Shown here piece after piece: positions 18,524 to 26,839 of a stretch of DNA of 64,000 bases. The stretch is from Xanthobacter agilis. Its GTDB lineage: Bacteria; Pseudomonadota; Alphaproteobacteria; Rhizobiales; Xanthobacteraceae. Both the position numbers and the translations under genes were made by a program. The stretch's first letter is position 1; each line of letters opens with the position of its first letter. A model generated the notes under the pieces. It saw only the letters and a list, made by a program, of their open reading frames with translations, searched no databases and was not told the origin of the DNA. The stretch spans positions 61,199 to 125,198 of the forward strand of contig NZ_JABWGX010000015.1 in assembly GCF_021730435.1 (NCBI RefSeq), given 5' to 3'.

Positions 18524-18812
18524 TCCCGCCCCAACGCGCCGCGGTGGCGGCTGAACGGCATACCATTATTCATTGATGCCTTCCTCTTGGGCGAAATGAC
18601 TATAGGTTAGGCAGATACCCCGAGCGTTCTGCCGCCTGCGCCTGCCGGTGTTCCCCCCTTCTGCGCCCAGCCGCATCCCGGATTCGCCGTCCGTTCCCGT
18701 GGCGTGCAGGCGCGAGAGGTCTCGGATTCAGAACGCCCGCGGTGGATCTCCCGCCTGCACGGATCGCCCCGCGCTCCCATCTCCCCGCTTTGGATTTGAT
18801 TTAGGTCAATTC
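18524..18812. other. Upstream region of the catabolic operon
   Basis: There is no gene in this stretch. It includes a moderately AT-richer patch around 18560-18615 and then GC-rich sequence leading to the sigma-54 element. Enhancer sites for a sigma-54 activator would be expected here, but I could not identify a convincing palindromic pair. Confidence 0.35.
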
Positions 18813-18828
18813 TGGCACGCGCCCTGCA
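18813..18828 (+). promoter_or_regulatory. Sigma-54 (-24/-12) promoter of the catabolic operon
   Basis: TGGCACG-N4-CTGCA matches the RpoN consensus TGGCACG-N4-TTGCW at all but one position. The GG at 18814 and GC at 18826 are exactly 12 bp apart. It lies 68 bp upstream of the amidohydrolase start and points into the operon. Such promoters need an AAA+ activator. None is encoded in this window. Confidence 0.75.
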
Positions 18829-18834
18829 TAGGGG

Positions 18835-18856
18835 AATACGAAGCATACTTCGTATT
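18835..18856. promoter_or_regulatory. Perfect 22-bp palindromic operator candidate
   Basis: AATACGAAG and CTTCGTATT form a perfect 9-bp inverted repeat around CATA. It begins 7 bp after the -12 element and therefore overlaps the expected transcription start. That position suits a dimeric repressor such as a GntR or MarR family member. It could alternatively form an RNA hairpin at the 5' end of the transcript. No regulator gene adjoins it. Confidence 0.7.
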
Positions 18857-18895
18857 AAGGCGGTCCCCGACCGCGCGGCGACGACGGAGATCTTG

Positions 18896-20173
18896 ATGGG
18901 TGAGGCAGTGGGTTACGACATCGTGCTGAAGGGCGGGCGGGTGATCTGCCCGGCGTCGGGGCGCGATGGCGTGTTCGACGTGGCGGTGCGCGACGGGCGT
19001 ATCGCGGCCATCGAAGAGACGATCCTTCCGATGCGCGCCAATTCCGTGATCGATGTGTCGGGCAAGCTGGTGCTGCCAGGCATGATCGATACCCATGGCC
19101 ATTGCTACCAGTATGTGAGCGGCCGTTTCGGGCTCGATCCGGACATGGTGGGCGTGCATTCGGCGGTGACCTCGGTGGTGGACCAGGGCGGTGCATCCTG
19201 CATGACCTTGCCGGGCTTTCGCAAATTCATAGTCGAGCCCAAGAAGACGCGGGTTTATTCCTTCCTGTCCGCCTATCTCGTGGGTGGGCTCGAAGGCCAT
19301 TACTATCCCAACCTCTACAGCCCGGAGTGCGTGGACGTGGACGCCACCGTGCGCGCCGCGATCGCGAACCGCGATCTTGTGCGCGGCATCAAGGGCCATG
19401 CGGAGATCGGCGGCTTCGCTCGCTGGGGCATCACGGTGATGGAGATGGCGGCCGAGATCGCGCGGCGCGCCGAGATCCCGCTCTATGTCCATTTCGGCGC
19501 CCTGTGGGGCCTGCCCGAGAGCGGCACCAACGGCGAGGACGCCGACACCATCCTCGAGCGCGTCATTCCGCTGCTGAAGGAAGGCGACATTCTGGCCCAC
19601 CCCTTCACCCGCAACCCCGGCGGCTTCGTGAACCGTGACGGCAAGGTGCACGACGTCATCAAGGCCGCCCTTGACCGGGGCCTGAAGATCGATGTCGGCC
19701 ACGGCAGCCACTTCTCCTACCGCATTGCCGCGAAGGCGATCGCGGCGGGCGTGGTGCCCCACACCCTGGGGGCCGACATGCACGGCTACAACACCCATGT
19801 GCCCGCTCCCGCCGGCACCCCGGCCGAGCACCCCGACGACGAGAACCACCCGTTCCGGGGGCAGGCGCGCTTCAGCCTCACCCAGGCCATGAGCTCGCTG
19901 ATGGCGCTCGGCCTGTCGGTGGAACAGGTGGTGCCCATGGTCACCGCCAACCCGGCCGCCATGTTGGGGCTCGCCGATCGCCTTGGCGCCCTGAAGGTGG
20001 GCTACGCGGCCGACATCTCGGTGCTCGACGACAATCGCGGCCGCTTCCTGCTGCGCGACAACGAGGACACCAAGGTCGTCACCGATCGGCTGCTGACGCC
20101 GGCCTTCTGCCTGCGCAACGGCGAGCGCTTCGATGCCGATGCGCCGATCCTGCCGGAAGCGGTGGCGGCGTGA
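18896..20173 (+). CDS. Amidohydrolase-superfamily metal-dependent hydrolase
   Basis: The 425-residue protein has the amidohydrolase layout: an N-terminal beta-sandwich strand set, then MIDTHGH (HxH metal ligands, about residues 62-68), a possible carboxylated lysine in IKGHAE, further ligands in YVHFG and AHPFTR, and the Asp of LGADMHG. A C-terminal segment, GLADRLGALKVGYAADISVLD, closes the composite domain. It resembles the amidohydrolase/deacetylase group (COG3964-like) and D-aminoacylases more than dihydroorotase. The probable reaction is hydrolysis of a cyclic amide, N-acyl or ureido bond. The substrate is unknown. It is first in the sigma-54 operon. Confidence 0.8.
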   Translation: MGEAVGYDIVLKGGRVICPASGRDGVFDVAVRDGRIAAIEETILPMRANSVIDVSGKLVLPGMIDTHGHCYQYVSGRFGLDPDMVGVHSAVTSVVDQGGASCMTLPGFRKFIVEPKKTRVYSFLSAYLVGGLEGHYYPNLYSPECVDVDATVRAAIANRDLVRGIKGHAEIGGFARWGITVMEMAAEIARRAEIPLYVHFGALWGLPESGTNGEDADTILERVIPLLKEGDILAHPFTRNPGGFVNRDGKVHDVIKAALDRGLKIDVGHGSHFSYRIAAKAIAAGVVPHTLGADMHGYNTHVPAPAGTPAEHPDDENHPFRGQARFSLTQAMSSLMALGLSVEQVVPMVTANPAAMLGLADRLGALKVGYAADISVLDDNRGRFLLRDNEDTKVVTDRLLTPAFCLRNGERFDADAPILPEAVAA

Positions 20174-21027
20174 GCGCGCCGGCCCCCGCCAAGGCCCCTC
20201 AAGAGGCCTGGGACACCCTGTCCCAGGCCGAGCGGGATGCCGCCTACAACAACAACGCGGCCGTCGCCGACAGCGCGGCCTGGGTGGCCGCGCGCGATGT
20301 GGCCGCCGCCGCCTACCGGGCCGCACATGGGGAGAGGCTGGATATTCCCTACGGCGCCGGCGCCCGGCAGAAGCTGGACCTGTTCCCCGGAGCGCCGGGC
20401 GCGCCGACCCTGGTGTTCCTCCACGGCGGCTATTGGCAGCGCAATTCGCGCGAGGGGTTCGCCCATTATGCCGCGGGGCTTGCCGCCCATGGCTGGTCGG
20501 TGGCGCTGCCCAGCTATTCGCTGGCGCCGCAGGCGCGGCTCGCCGACATCGTGCGCGAGATCGGCGCCGCCCTCGACCTGTTGGCGCGCGAGGGGGCGGC
20601 GCTGGGCCTCTCCGGCCCCATCGTGCTGTCCGGCTGGTCGGCGGGGGCGCAGCTTGCGGCGATGCAGATGGACCATCCGGCGGTGACGGCGGGGCTTGCC
20701 ATCTCGGGCGTGTATGAGCTGGCGCCCATCCGCGACACCTTCCTGAATGCCGCGCTGCAGCTTTCGGATGGCGAGATCGAGGCGTTGTCCCCGCTGCGCC
20801 TTGCGCCGTCGCGCAAGCCGGTGACCATCGCCTATGGCACGGCCGAGGTTCCGGCGCTGGTGCACGATGCCAAGGCCCTGGCGGCGCATCGCGAGGCGGC
20901 GGGCGCGCCGGTGGCGCTGCTGCCGATCGCCGGCGCCAACCATTTCTCCATTCTCGACGAACTGCGGGATCCCGCCGGCCTTCTGACGCGCGCGGCCCTC
21001 GATCTCGTCAGCGGAGGAGCAGCATGA
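20170..21027 (+). CDS. Alpha/beta hydrolase, kynurenine-formamidase-like
   Basis: The 285-residue hydrolase has the oxyanion motif HGGYW, the nucleophile elbow GWSAGA and a late catalytic His in GANHFSIL. HGGYW followed by a short cap is typical of arylformamidase-like and related esterase/amidase proteins. A formamide or amide released in the pathway is a reasonable substrate, but this is inference. GTG 20170 overlaps the stop of the amidohydrolase by 4 bp, showing translational coupling. Confidence 0.8.
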   Translation: MSAPAPAKAPQEAWDTLSQAERDAAYNNNAAVADSAAWVAARDVAAAAYRAAHGERLDIPYGAGARQKLDLFPGAPGAPTLVFLHGGYWQRNSREGFAHYAAGLAAHGWSVALPSYSLAPQARLADIVREIGAALDLLAREGAALGLSGPIVLSGWSAGAQLAAMQMDHPAVTAGLAISGVYELAPIRDTFLNAALQLSDGEIEALSPLRLAPSRKPVTIAYGTAEVPALVHDAKALAAHREAAGAPVALLPIAGANHFSILDELRDPAGLLTRAALDLVSGGAA

Positions 21028-23393
21028 TGATGGACGTCACGGCGCCGGGCGAGGGCGTGGGCGCGCGCCTGCCCCGCAAGGAAGACGACCGGCTGATGCG
21101 CGGGCGCGGCCAGTACATCGCCGACATCCGCCTGCCGGGGATGCAGGACGTGGCGTTCGTGCGCAGTCCTTTGGCCCATGCCCGCATCCGCGCCATCCAT
21201 GTGCCGGAGGATCTGAAGGGGCGCGTCTTCACCGCCGCCGACCTTAATGGGGTGAAGCCCATCCGCGCGGTGTCGGGCCTGCCCGGCTTCAAGGTGTCGG
21301 AGCAGCCGGCCCTCGCCGCCGACAAGGTGCGGCAGGTGGGCGAATTGATCGCCGTCTGCGTCGCCCCCACCCGCGCCGAGGCCGAGGACATGGCGGCGCG
21401 CGTGGAGCTGGACCTCGAAGAGCTGCCGGCCCTTCACGACATGCTGGAGGCGAAAAAGCCCGGCGCGGCGCTGGTGCATGAGCATTGGGGCGACAACGTC
21501 TTTCTCGAAACCCTGGTGAATGTGAACATCGAGGCGGCCTTCGACGCCCCGGTGAAGGTCTCGCGCACCATCTCCACCGCGCGCCAATGCATGGCGCCCA
21601 TCGAGGGGCGCGGCACCGTCGTCCATCTCGACCATCGCATGGACCAGCTCGTGGTCCATACCGCGAGCCAGATGCCCCACATCGTGCGCTCGGGGCTCGC
21701 CGAATGCCTGGGGCTGGATGAAGGGCAGATCCGCGTCATCTCCCCCGATGTGGGCGGCGGCTTCGGCTATAAGGCGATCCTCTTGGCGGAAGAGATCTGC
21801 CTCGGCTGGCTGGCGCGCCGGCTGGGCACGCCGGTCAGGTGGCTGGAGGACCGGCGCGAGCATCTCACCGCCAACGCCAATTGCCGCGAGCACCATTACG
21901 AAATCACCCTCTATGCCGAGCGCGACGGCACGCTGCGCGGCATTGATTGCGAGGCGAGCGTCGATAGCGGCGCCTATTCGGCCTATCCCTTCTCGGCGTG
22001 CCTGGAGGCCGCGCAGGTGGCGTCCATCCTGCCGGGGCCTTACGATTTTCCCGCCTATCGCTGCCGCACCTGGTCGGTGGCCACCAACAAATGCCCGATC
22101 CTGCCCTATCGCGGGGTGGCCCGCACCGGCGTGTGCTTCGCTTTGGAAGTGGCGCTGGACGCGCTGGCGGCGGAGCTCGGCCTGACGCCGGAGGTGGTGC
22201 GCTTCAAGAATCTGGTGCGCCCGGAGCAGATGCCGTTCGACAACATCACCAAGAAGCATTTCGACAGCGGCGACTATCCCGAAGTGCTCACCCGCGCGCT
22301 CGCGGTCATCGATCCGGACAAGGTGCGGGCCCGCCAGATAAAGGGGGAGCCGGATGGCCGGCGCATTGGCCTCGGGCTCTCCATCTATTGCGAGCAGGGC
22401 GCGCATGGCACCTCGGTCTATTCGGGCTGGGGCATTCCCATGGTGCCCGGCCACGAGCAGGCCGGCGCGCGCCTCACCCCCGACGGCGGGCTTGAGCTGC
22501 GGGTGGGCGTGCATTCCCACGGCCAGAGCCTGGAAACGACCCTGGCCCAGGTGGCCCATGAGATCCTCGGCATTCCCGTGGCGCGCACCCGCGTGTTCTA
22601 CGGCGATACGGCCATGACCCCCTATTCGACCGGAAGCTGGGGGTCGCGGGTGATGGTGATGGCCGGCGGCGCGGTGGCGACTGCCTGCACCGAGCTCAGC
22701 GAGCGCATCCGCCGCATCGGCGCCCACATGCTCCAGGCGGACCTTGCCGAGGTGCGGTTCGCGGCCGGTCGCGTCATCGGCCCCCATGGCGACGTGGGGG
22801 TGAACGAGATCGCCCACACCTGGTATCGGCGGCCCCAGGACCTGCCCACCGACGTGGACGGCGGCGGCCTGGAGGTCATTTCCGGCTACAAGCCGGTGCG
22901 CGACAGCGGCACCTTCAGCTATGCGGCTCACGCGGTGGTGGTGGCGGTGGACCCGGAGATCGGCGAAGTCGAGATCCTCGACTATGTCATCGTCGAGGAT
23001 GGCGGCGTGCTCGTGAACCCCATGGTGGTGGACGGGCAGATCATCGGCGGCCTCGCCCAGGGCATCGGCACCGCGCTCTATGAGGAGATGCGGTTCGACA
23101 GCTCCGGCCAGCCGCTCGCCTCCACCCTGGCGGATTATCTGCTGCCCGGCGCGCCGGAAGTGCCGGCCCCCTTCATCGGCCACATGGAGACGCCCTCGCC
23201 CTACACCCGCTTCGGCGTGAAGGGCATCGGCGAGGGCGGGGCGATCGCGCCGCCCGCCGCCATCGCCAATGCGGTCAACGATGCGCTGCGCCCGCTGGGG
23301 GTGGAGATGCTGCATTCCCCGGTCACGCCCCGGCGGATCGTGGAAAAGGTGCTCGCCGCCCGCGCCGCTCGCGCCAGGAGGAGCGCCGCATGA
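21024..23393 (+). CDS. Molybdenum hydroxylase large subunit (xanthine dehydrogenase / CoxL family)
   Basis: This 789-residue protein binds the molybdopterin cofactor and catalyses hydroxylation of a carbon next to nitrogen or of an aldehyde. Visible regions are GRGQYIADIRLPGM near the N-terminus, DVGGGFGYK, the active-site loop PYRGVART (about 361-368), and the conserved catalytic Glu in GIGEGGA near the C-terminus. The AYRCSFR motif of true CO dehydrogenase is absent, so this is not form I CODH. A GGAGGAG ribosome binding site precedes ATG 21024. Substrate is unknown, but an N-heterocycle is likely given the neighbours. Confidence 0.9.
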   Translation: MMMDVTAPGEGVGARLPRKEDDRLMRGRGQYIADIRLPGMQDVAFVRSPLAHARIRAIHVPEDLKGRVFTAADLNGVKPIRAVSGLPGFKVSEQPALAADKVRQVGELIAVCVAPTRAEAEDMAARVELDLEELPALHDMLEAKKPGAALVHEHWGDNVFLETLVNVNIEAAFDAPVKVSRTISTARQCMAPIEGRGTVVHLDHRMDQLVVHTASQMPHIVRSGLAECLGLDEGQIRVISPDVGGGFGYKAILLAEEICLGWLARRLGTPVRWLEDRREHLTANANCREHHYEITLYAERDGTLRGIDCEASVDSGAYSAYPFSACLEAAQVASILPGPYDFPAYRCRTWSVATNKCPILPYRGVARTGVCFALEVALDALAAELGLTPEVVRFKNLVRPEQMPFDNITKKHFDSGDYPEVLTRALAVIDPDKVRARQIKGEPDGRRIGLGLSIYCEQGAHGTSVYSGWGIPMVPGHEQAGARLTPDGGLELRVGVHSHGQSLETTLAQVAHEILGIPVARTRVFYGDTAMTPYSTGSWGSRVMVMAGGAVATACTELSERIRRIGAHMLQADLAEVRFAAGRVIGPHGDVGVNEIAHTWYRRPQDLPTDVDGGGLEVISGYKPVRDSGTFSYAAHAVVVAVDPEIGEVEILDYVIVEDGGVLVNPMVVDGQIIGGLAQGIGTALYEEMRFDSSGQPLASTLADYLLPGAPEVPAPFIGHMETPSPYTRFGVKGIGEGGAIAPPAAIANAVNDALRPLGVEMLHSPVTPRRIVEKVLAARAARARRSAA

Positions 23394-24256
23394 AGCCCGC
23401 GCCCTTCGATCTGGTCCGTCCGCGCGAGATCGCCGCCGCCGTCGCCCTCCTCGCCGCGGCGGGCGATGGGGCCAAGGTCATGGCCGGGGGCCAGTCCTTT
23501 GGTCCCATGCTGAACCTGCGCCTCGCCACGCCGTCCCTGGTGGTGGATATCTCCGGCATCGCCGCGCTGAAGACCGCGCGGGAGGAACCCGACGCGGTGG
23601 TGTATGGCGCCCTGGTCACCCACGCGGACGTGGAGGATGGCCGGGTGCCGGATGCGGGCGCGCATCTGCTCAAGCGGGTGGCGTCGGGCATCGCCTATCG
23701 GGCGGTGCGCAATCGCGGCACCATGGGGGGCAGCCTCTGCCATGCCGACCCGGCCGCCGACTGGGTGAACGCCCTGTCCGCTTTGGGCGCGCAGGTGGAG
23801 ATCGCCGGTCCATCGGGCCGGCGCTGGCTGGCGCTTCAGGAGTTCCTGACCGGCGCCTTGTCCGTCGCATTGGGCGAAGGGGATCTGCTGGTGGCGGTGC
23901 GGGTGCCCAAGGTGCCGGCGAGCGCCCGCTTCGGCTATGTGAAGCACTGCCGCAAGGTGGGCGAGTTCGCCCATGCGGTGGGTGCCCTGCTGGTGGACCC
24001 CGCCGCCGGAACCGCCCGCGCCCTGATGGGTGCCATCGATGCGCCGCCGCTGGTGCTGGCGGATGCGCGTGACCTGTTCGGGGGGCGCATCGACGCCGAT
24101 TTCGCCGCCCGCTTCGATGCCGCCGCCGCAGCCGCCGCGCTTCATGAGGCCGGCGTCATCGATCCGGTGGATCGGCATGTCCATGTGGAGGTGCTGCGCC
24201 GCGCGGTGCGGCAGGCGGACGGCTTGTTTTCCCCCGACACCAGGAGCGCCGCATGA
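23390..24256 (+). CDS. Molybdenum hydroxylase FAD-binding subunit (CoxM/CutM-like)
   Basis: The 288-residue medium subunit carries FAD and passes electrons from the Fe-S centres. Recognisable family motifs are AGGQSFGPMLNLRLA and RNRGTMGGSLCHADPAAD, which contact the FAD pyrophosphate and isoalloxazine. A C-terminal CO-dehydrogenase flavoprotein domain follows. It overlaps the large-subunit gene by 4 bp (ATGA) and the iron-sulfur subunit by 4 bp. Confidence 0.92.
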   Translation: MKPAPFDLVRPREIAAAVALLAAAGDGAKVMAGGQSFGPMLNLRLATPSLVVDISGIAALKTAREEPDAVVYGALVTHADVEDGRVPDAGAHLLKRVASGIAYRAVRNRGTMGGSLCHADPAADWVNALSALGAQVEIAGPSGRRWLALQEFLTGALSVALGEGDLLVAVRVPKVPASARFGYVKHCRKVGEFAHAVGALLVDPAAGTARALMGAIDAPPLVLADARDLFGGRIDADFAARFDAAAAAAALHEAGVIDPVDRHVHVEVLRRAVRQADGLFSPDTRSAA

Positions 24257-25440
24257 ACGCCCCCATTCGCGTTTCCGGCGCGGCCCGGACGCTCGCCCTC
24301 ACCCTCAACGGCCGCGCCGTGGCGGCGGAGGTGGAGCCGCGCACCAATCTCGCGGACTTCGTGCGCGACACGCTCGACGCCACCGGCACCCACATCGGCT
24401 GCGAGCATGGCGTGTGCGGCGCCTGCACCGTCTTGGTGGACGGCGAGCCGGCCCGCGCCTGCCTCTCTTTCGCCGCCGCCTGCGCGGGGGCGCAGGTGAC
24501 CACCATCGAGGGCCTGGACGATGACGCGGTGACGGCCGAGCTGCGCGCCGCCTTCAACCGCGAGCACGCCCTGCAATGCGGCTTCTGCACGCCGGGCATG
24601 CTGGTGTCATCCCGCGATCTGGTGCTGCGCCTGGCCGAGCCGGACGAGGCCCGCATCCGCCTGGGGCTCGCGGGCAATCTATGCCGCTGCACCGGCTATG
24701 CGGGCATCGTGAAGGCGGTGGCGTCGGTCATCGCCGACCGTCGCGCGCGGGGCATCGCGGCCGGCACCGCGCCGCGCCCGCTCGGTCCCGTGGGCGCGCG
24801 GGCCGGTGCGGGCGCCGAGGCGGCCGCTTCGCTCAAGACCCCGGAGGCGGTCCGCGCGACACCGGCGCCGCCCGCCCGCGCCGCCGATTTCACGCCGGCC
24901 CACAGCTTCGCGCAGAGCTTCGATCTGGCGTTCCCGAAGGCGCGCGTGTTCGCGCTCTTCGCCGACATCCGGGAGGTCGCCGCCTGCCTGCCCGGCGCGG
25001 TGGTGGACGAGATGCCTGACCTCGAGCATGTGGTGGGCGGCATGAAGGTGAAGCTCGGGCCTATCTCCACCACCTTCCGCGGCACCGCGCGCGTGACCCG
25101 GAACGCGGACACCTTCAGCGGCGTCATCCTGGGCGCGGGCGGCGACGGGCGGTCCGCCACCCAGGGCGAGATCTGCTATCGGGTTCTTGACGGCGCCATG
25201 CCGGGCACGGCGCGGGTGGAGCTGACCGTGGGCTACACCCTCAAGGGGCCGCTCGCCCAGTTCGGCCGCCCGGGTCTCGTGCGCGAGGTGGCGGGCCGGC
25301 TCATCGCCGATTTCGCCGCCCATCTCGACGCCCGCCTGAAGGGCGCGCCGGCCCCCGCCGCCACGGACGGCGGGCTCAATCCGCTGAGGCTGCTGTTGTC
25401 GCTGCTCGCCCAGCGCCTGAAGGCGCTGTTCGGCCGGTAG
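24253..25440 (+). CDS. Molybdenum hydroxylase 2Fe-2S subunit fused to a CoxG (SRPBCC) domain
   Basis: Residues 1-165 form the small subunit. Cys50, Cys55, Cys58 and Cys70 bind the plant-type 2Fe-2S cluster, and Cys109, Cys112, Cys144 and Cys146 (CGFC, CRC) bind the second cluster. A proline/alanine-rich linker (about 170-210) leads to a CoxG-type SRPBCC domain (about 215-365), recognisable by FPKARVFALFADIREVAACL-type sequence, and an amphipathic C-terminal helix. CoxG is normally a separate protein that anchors the enzyme to the membrane. Here it is joined to the electron-transfer subunit. The gene ends the enzyme block of the operon. Confidence 0.88.
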   Translation: MNAPIRVSGAARTLALTLNGRAVAAEVEPRTNLADFVRDTLDATGTHIGCEHGVCGACTVLVDGEPARACLSFAAACAGAQVTTIEGLDDDAVTAELRAAFNREHALQCGFCTPGMLVSSRDLVLRLAEPDEARIRLGLAGNLCRCTGYAGIVKAVASVIADRRARGIAAGTAPRPLGPVGARAGAGAEAAASLKTPEAVRATPAPPARAADFTPAHSFAQSFDLAFPKARVFALFADIREVAACLPGAVVDEMPDLEHVVGGMKVKLGPISTTFRGTARVTRNADTFSGVILGAGGDGRSATQGEICYRVLDGAMPGTARVELTVGYTLKGPLAQFGRPGLVREVAGRLIADFAAHLDARLKGAPAPAATDGGLNPLRLLLSLLAQRLKALFGR

Positions 25441-25503
25441 CGCCGGTCTCCTAAATCCTCTCCGAACCAAGTCCCGATTGCCCCGAAAGACTGGAGTTTC
25501 AAG

Positions 25504-26661
25504 ATGCAGATGACCCGCAGGACGACCCTGGCCACACTGGCTTTCGCGCTGATGTGCTCCACGGCCTTCGCCGCCGACGACACCATCAAGATCGGCGTGA
25601 ACCAGCCGCTGACCGGCGCCTTTGCCGCCTCGGGCACCTATGTGGCCAACGGCGCCAAGATCGCCGCCGACGAGATCAACGCCAAGGGCGGCGTGCTCGG
25701 CAAGAAGATCGAGCTTGTGATCGAGGACAACAAGAGCAACCCCACCGAGGCCGCCGCCGTCGCGGAAAAGCTCATCACCTCCGACAAGGTGCCGGTGATG
25801 ATGGGGGCGTGGGGCTCCAGCCTGACGCTGGCCACCATGCCCAAGCTTGAGGAATATTCCGTGCCGATGCTGGTGGAGACCTCATCCTCGGGCAAGATCA
25901 CCACCTCGGGCAATCCCCACGTCTTCCGCATCTCGCCGCCCTCGTCCCTGGAAGCGGAGGCGTTCGCGCCGCTGGCATCCAAGCTCGGCGTCAAGAAGGT
26001 GGACTTCCTGGTCATCAACAATGACTGGGGCCGCGGCGCCGCCGCCGATTTCTCCAAGATGCTGAAGGCGAAGGGCATCGAGGTGGGGCTCGTGGAGACC
26101 ATGGACGCCTCGTCCCAGGACATGAGCGCCCAGCTCGCCAAGCTGAAGGCTTCCGACGCCGACACCATCATGATCACCGCCGCGGTGGACCAGCTCACCT
26201 TGCTGTTCAAGCAGATGGCGGCGCTCGGCCTGAAGAAGCGCATCATCACCACCGGCGGCTCGCAGAACCCGGACCAGATCATCGCCCAGGCCGGCCCGAC
26301 CGCGAACGGCACCATGCACATCGTCACCTTCGCCCCCTGGTGGCCGGAAAAGAGCACGAATCCGCAGGCGGCCGAATACTTCATCGGGGAATGGAAGAAG
26401 CGCGGCTACGACTTTGCCGGCACCACCGAAAGCTTCCGTGGCTATGACGGCATCCGCACCATCGCCGCGGCCATCACCGCCGGCGGCGGCACCGATCCGG
26501 CCGCCATCGAAAAGGGCTTCTGGGCCGTGAACATCATGGGCCTCAACGGTCCCATCGCGTTCAAGAAGACCGGCCCGGAAGGCAAGGAGAGCGGGCAGAG
26601 CAAGCCCGAGGTCTATCTGATCGAGATCACCGACGGCAAGATCGCGCCGGTCAAGTTCTGA
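25504..26661 (+). CDS. Branched-chain-amino-acid-type ABC transporter substrate-binding protein
   Basis: The 385-residue periplasmic type-I binding protein (LivK-like) has a cleavable signal peptide (TLATLAFALMCSTAFA, cleavage around residue 22). The mature start is DDTIKIGVNQPLTGAFA, the usual opening of the family. It follows the hydroxylase by 63 bp and precedes the permease genes. It probably captures the compound degraded by the upstream enzymes rather than leucine itself. Confidence 0.92.
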   Translation: MQMTRRTTLATLAFALMCSTAFAADDTIKIGVNQPLTGAFAASGTYVANGAKIAADEINAKGGVLGKKIELVIEDNKSNPTEAAAVAEKLITSDKVPVMMGAWGSSLTLATMPKLEEYSVPMLVETSSSGKITTSGNPHVFRISPPSSLEAEAFAPLASKLGVKKVDFLVINNDWGRGAAADFSKMLKAKGIEVGLVETMDASSQDMSAQLAKLKASDADTIMITAAVDQLTLLFKQMAALGLKKRIITTGGSQNPDQIIAQAGPTANGTMHIVTFAPWWPEKSTNPQAAEYFIGEWKKRGYDFAGTTESFRGYDGIRTIAAAITAGGGTDPAAIEKGFWAVNIMGLNGPIAFKKTGPEGKESGQSKPEVYLIEITDGKIAPVKF

Positions 26662-26670
26662 CGCGGAACT

Positions 26671-26770
26671 TAAATCTTCTCCCCGTGCGGGAGGGGGCGG
26701 GGGTGAGGGCGCGGAACACGTCGCATGCCCTGACCGGTGTTTTGCTCCTCACCCCCAACGTTCCGCGCGG
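26671..26770. repeat. Palindromic extragenic element inside the liv-like operon
   Basis: The gap between the binding-protein and permease genes contains CTTCTCCCCGTGCGGGAGG followed by GGGGGTGAGGGC, and an inverted copy CCTCACCCCCAACGTTCCGC about 40 bp later. GGGGGTGAGG pairs with CCTCACCCCC. CTCCCCG...GGGTGAGGG elements of this kind recur widely in alphaproteobacterial intergenic regions. It may stabilise or terminate part of the transcript, raising the binding protein over the permeases. Confidence 0.55.
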
Positions 26771-26839
26771 AGACGCAGCCCGTCGCGGCGACCTCACGGC
26801 CGCCGCCTTGCCCCGAACGACACCGTACGGACAGGCCGG

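Noticed and set aside
18835..18856. loxP-like recombination site
   Set aside because: The palindrome shares a few bases with loxP arms by chance, but spacer and arm lengths are wrong and no recombinase gene is near.
21024..25440. Aerobic carbon monoxide dehydrogenase (coxMSL)
   Set aside because: The large subunit has PYRGVART in place of the AYRCSFR active-site loop of true CODH, and the gene order and partners (hydrolases, importer) differ.
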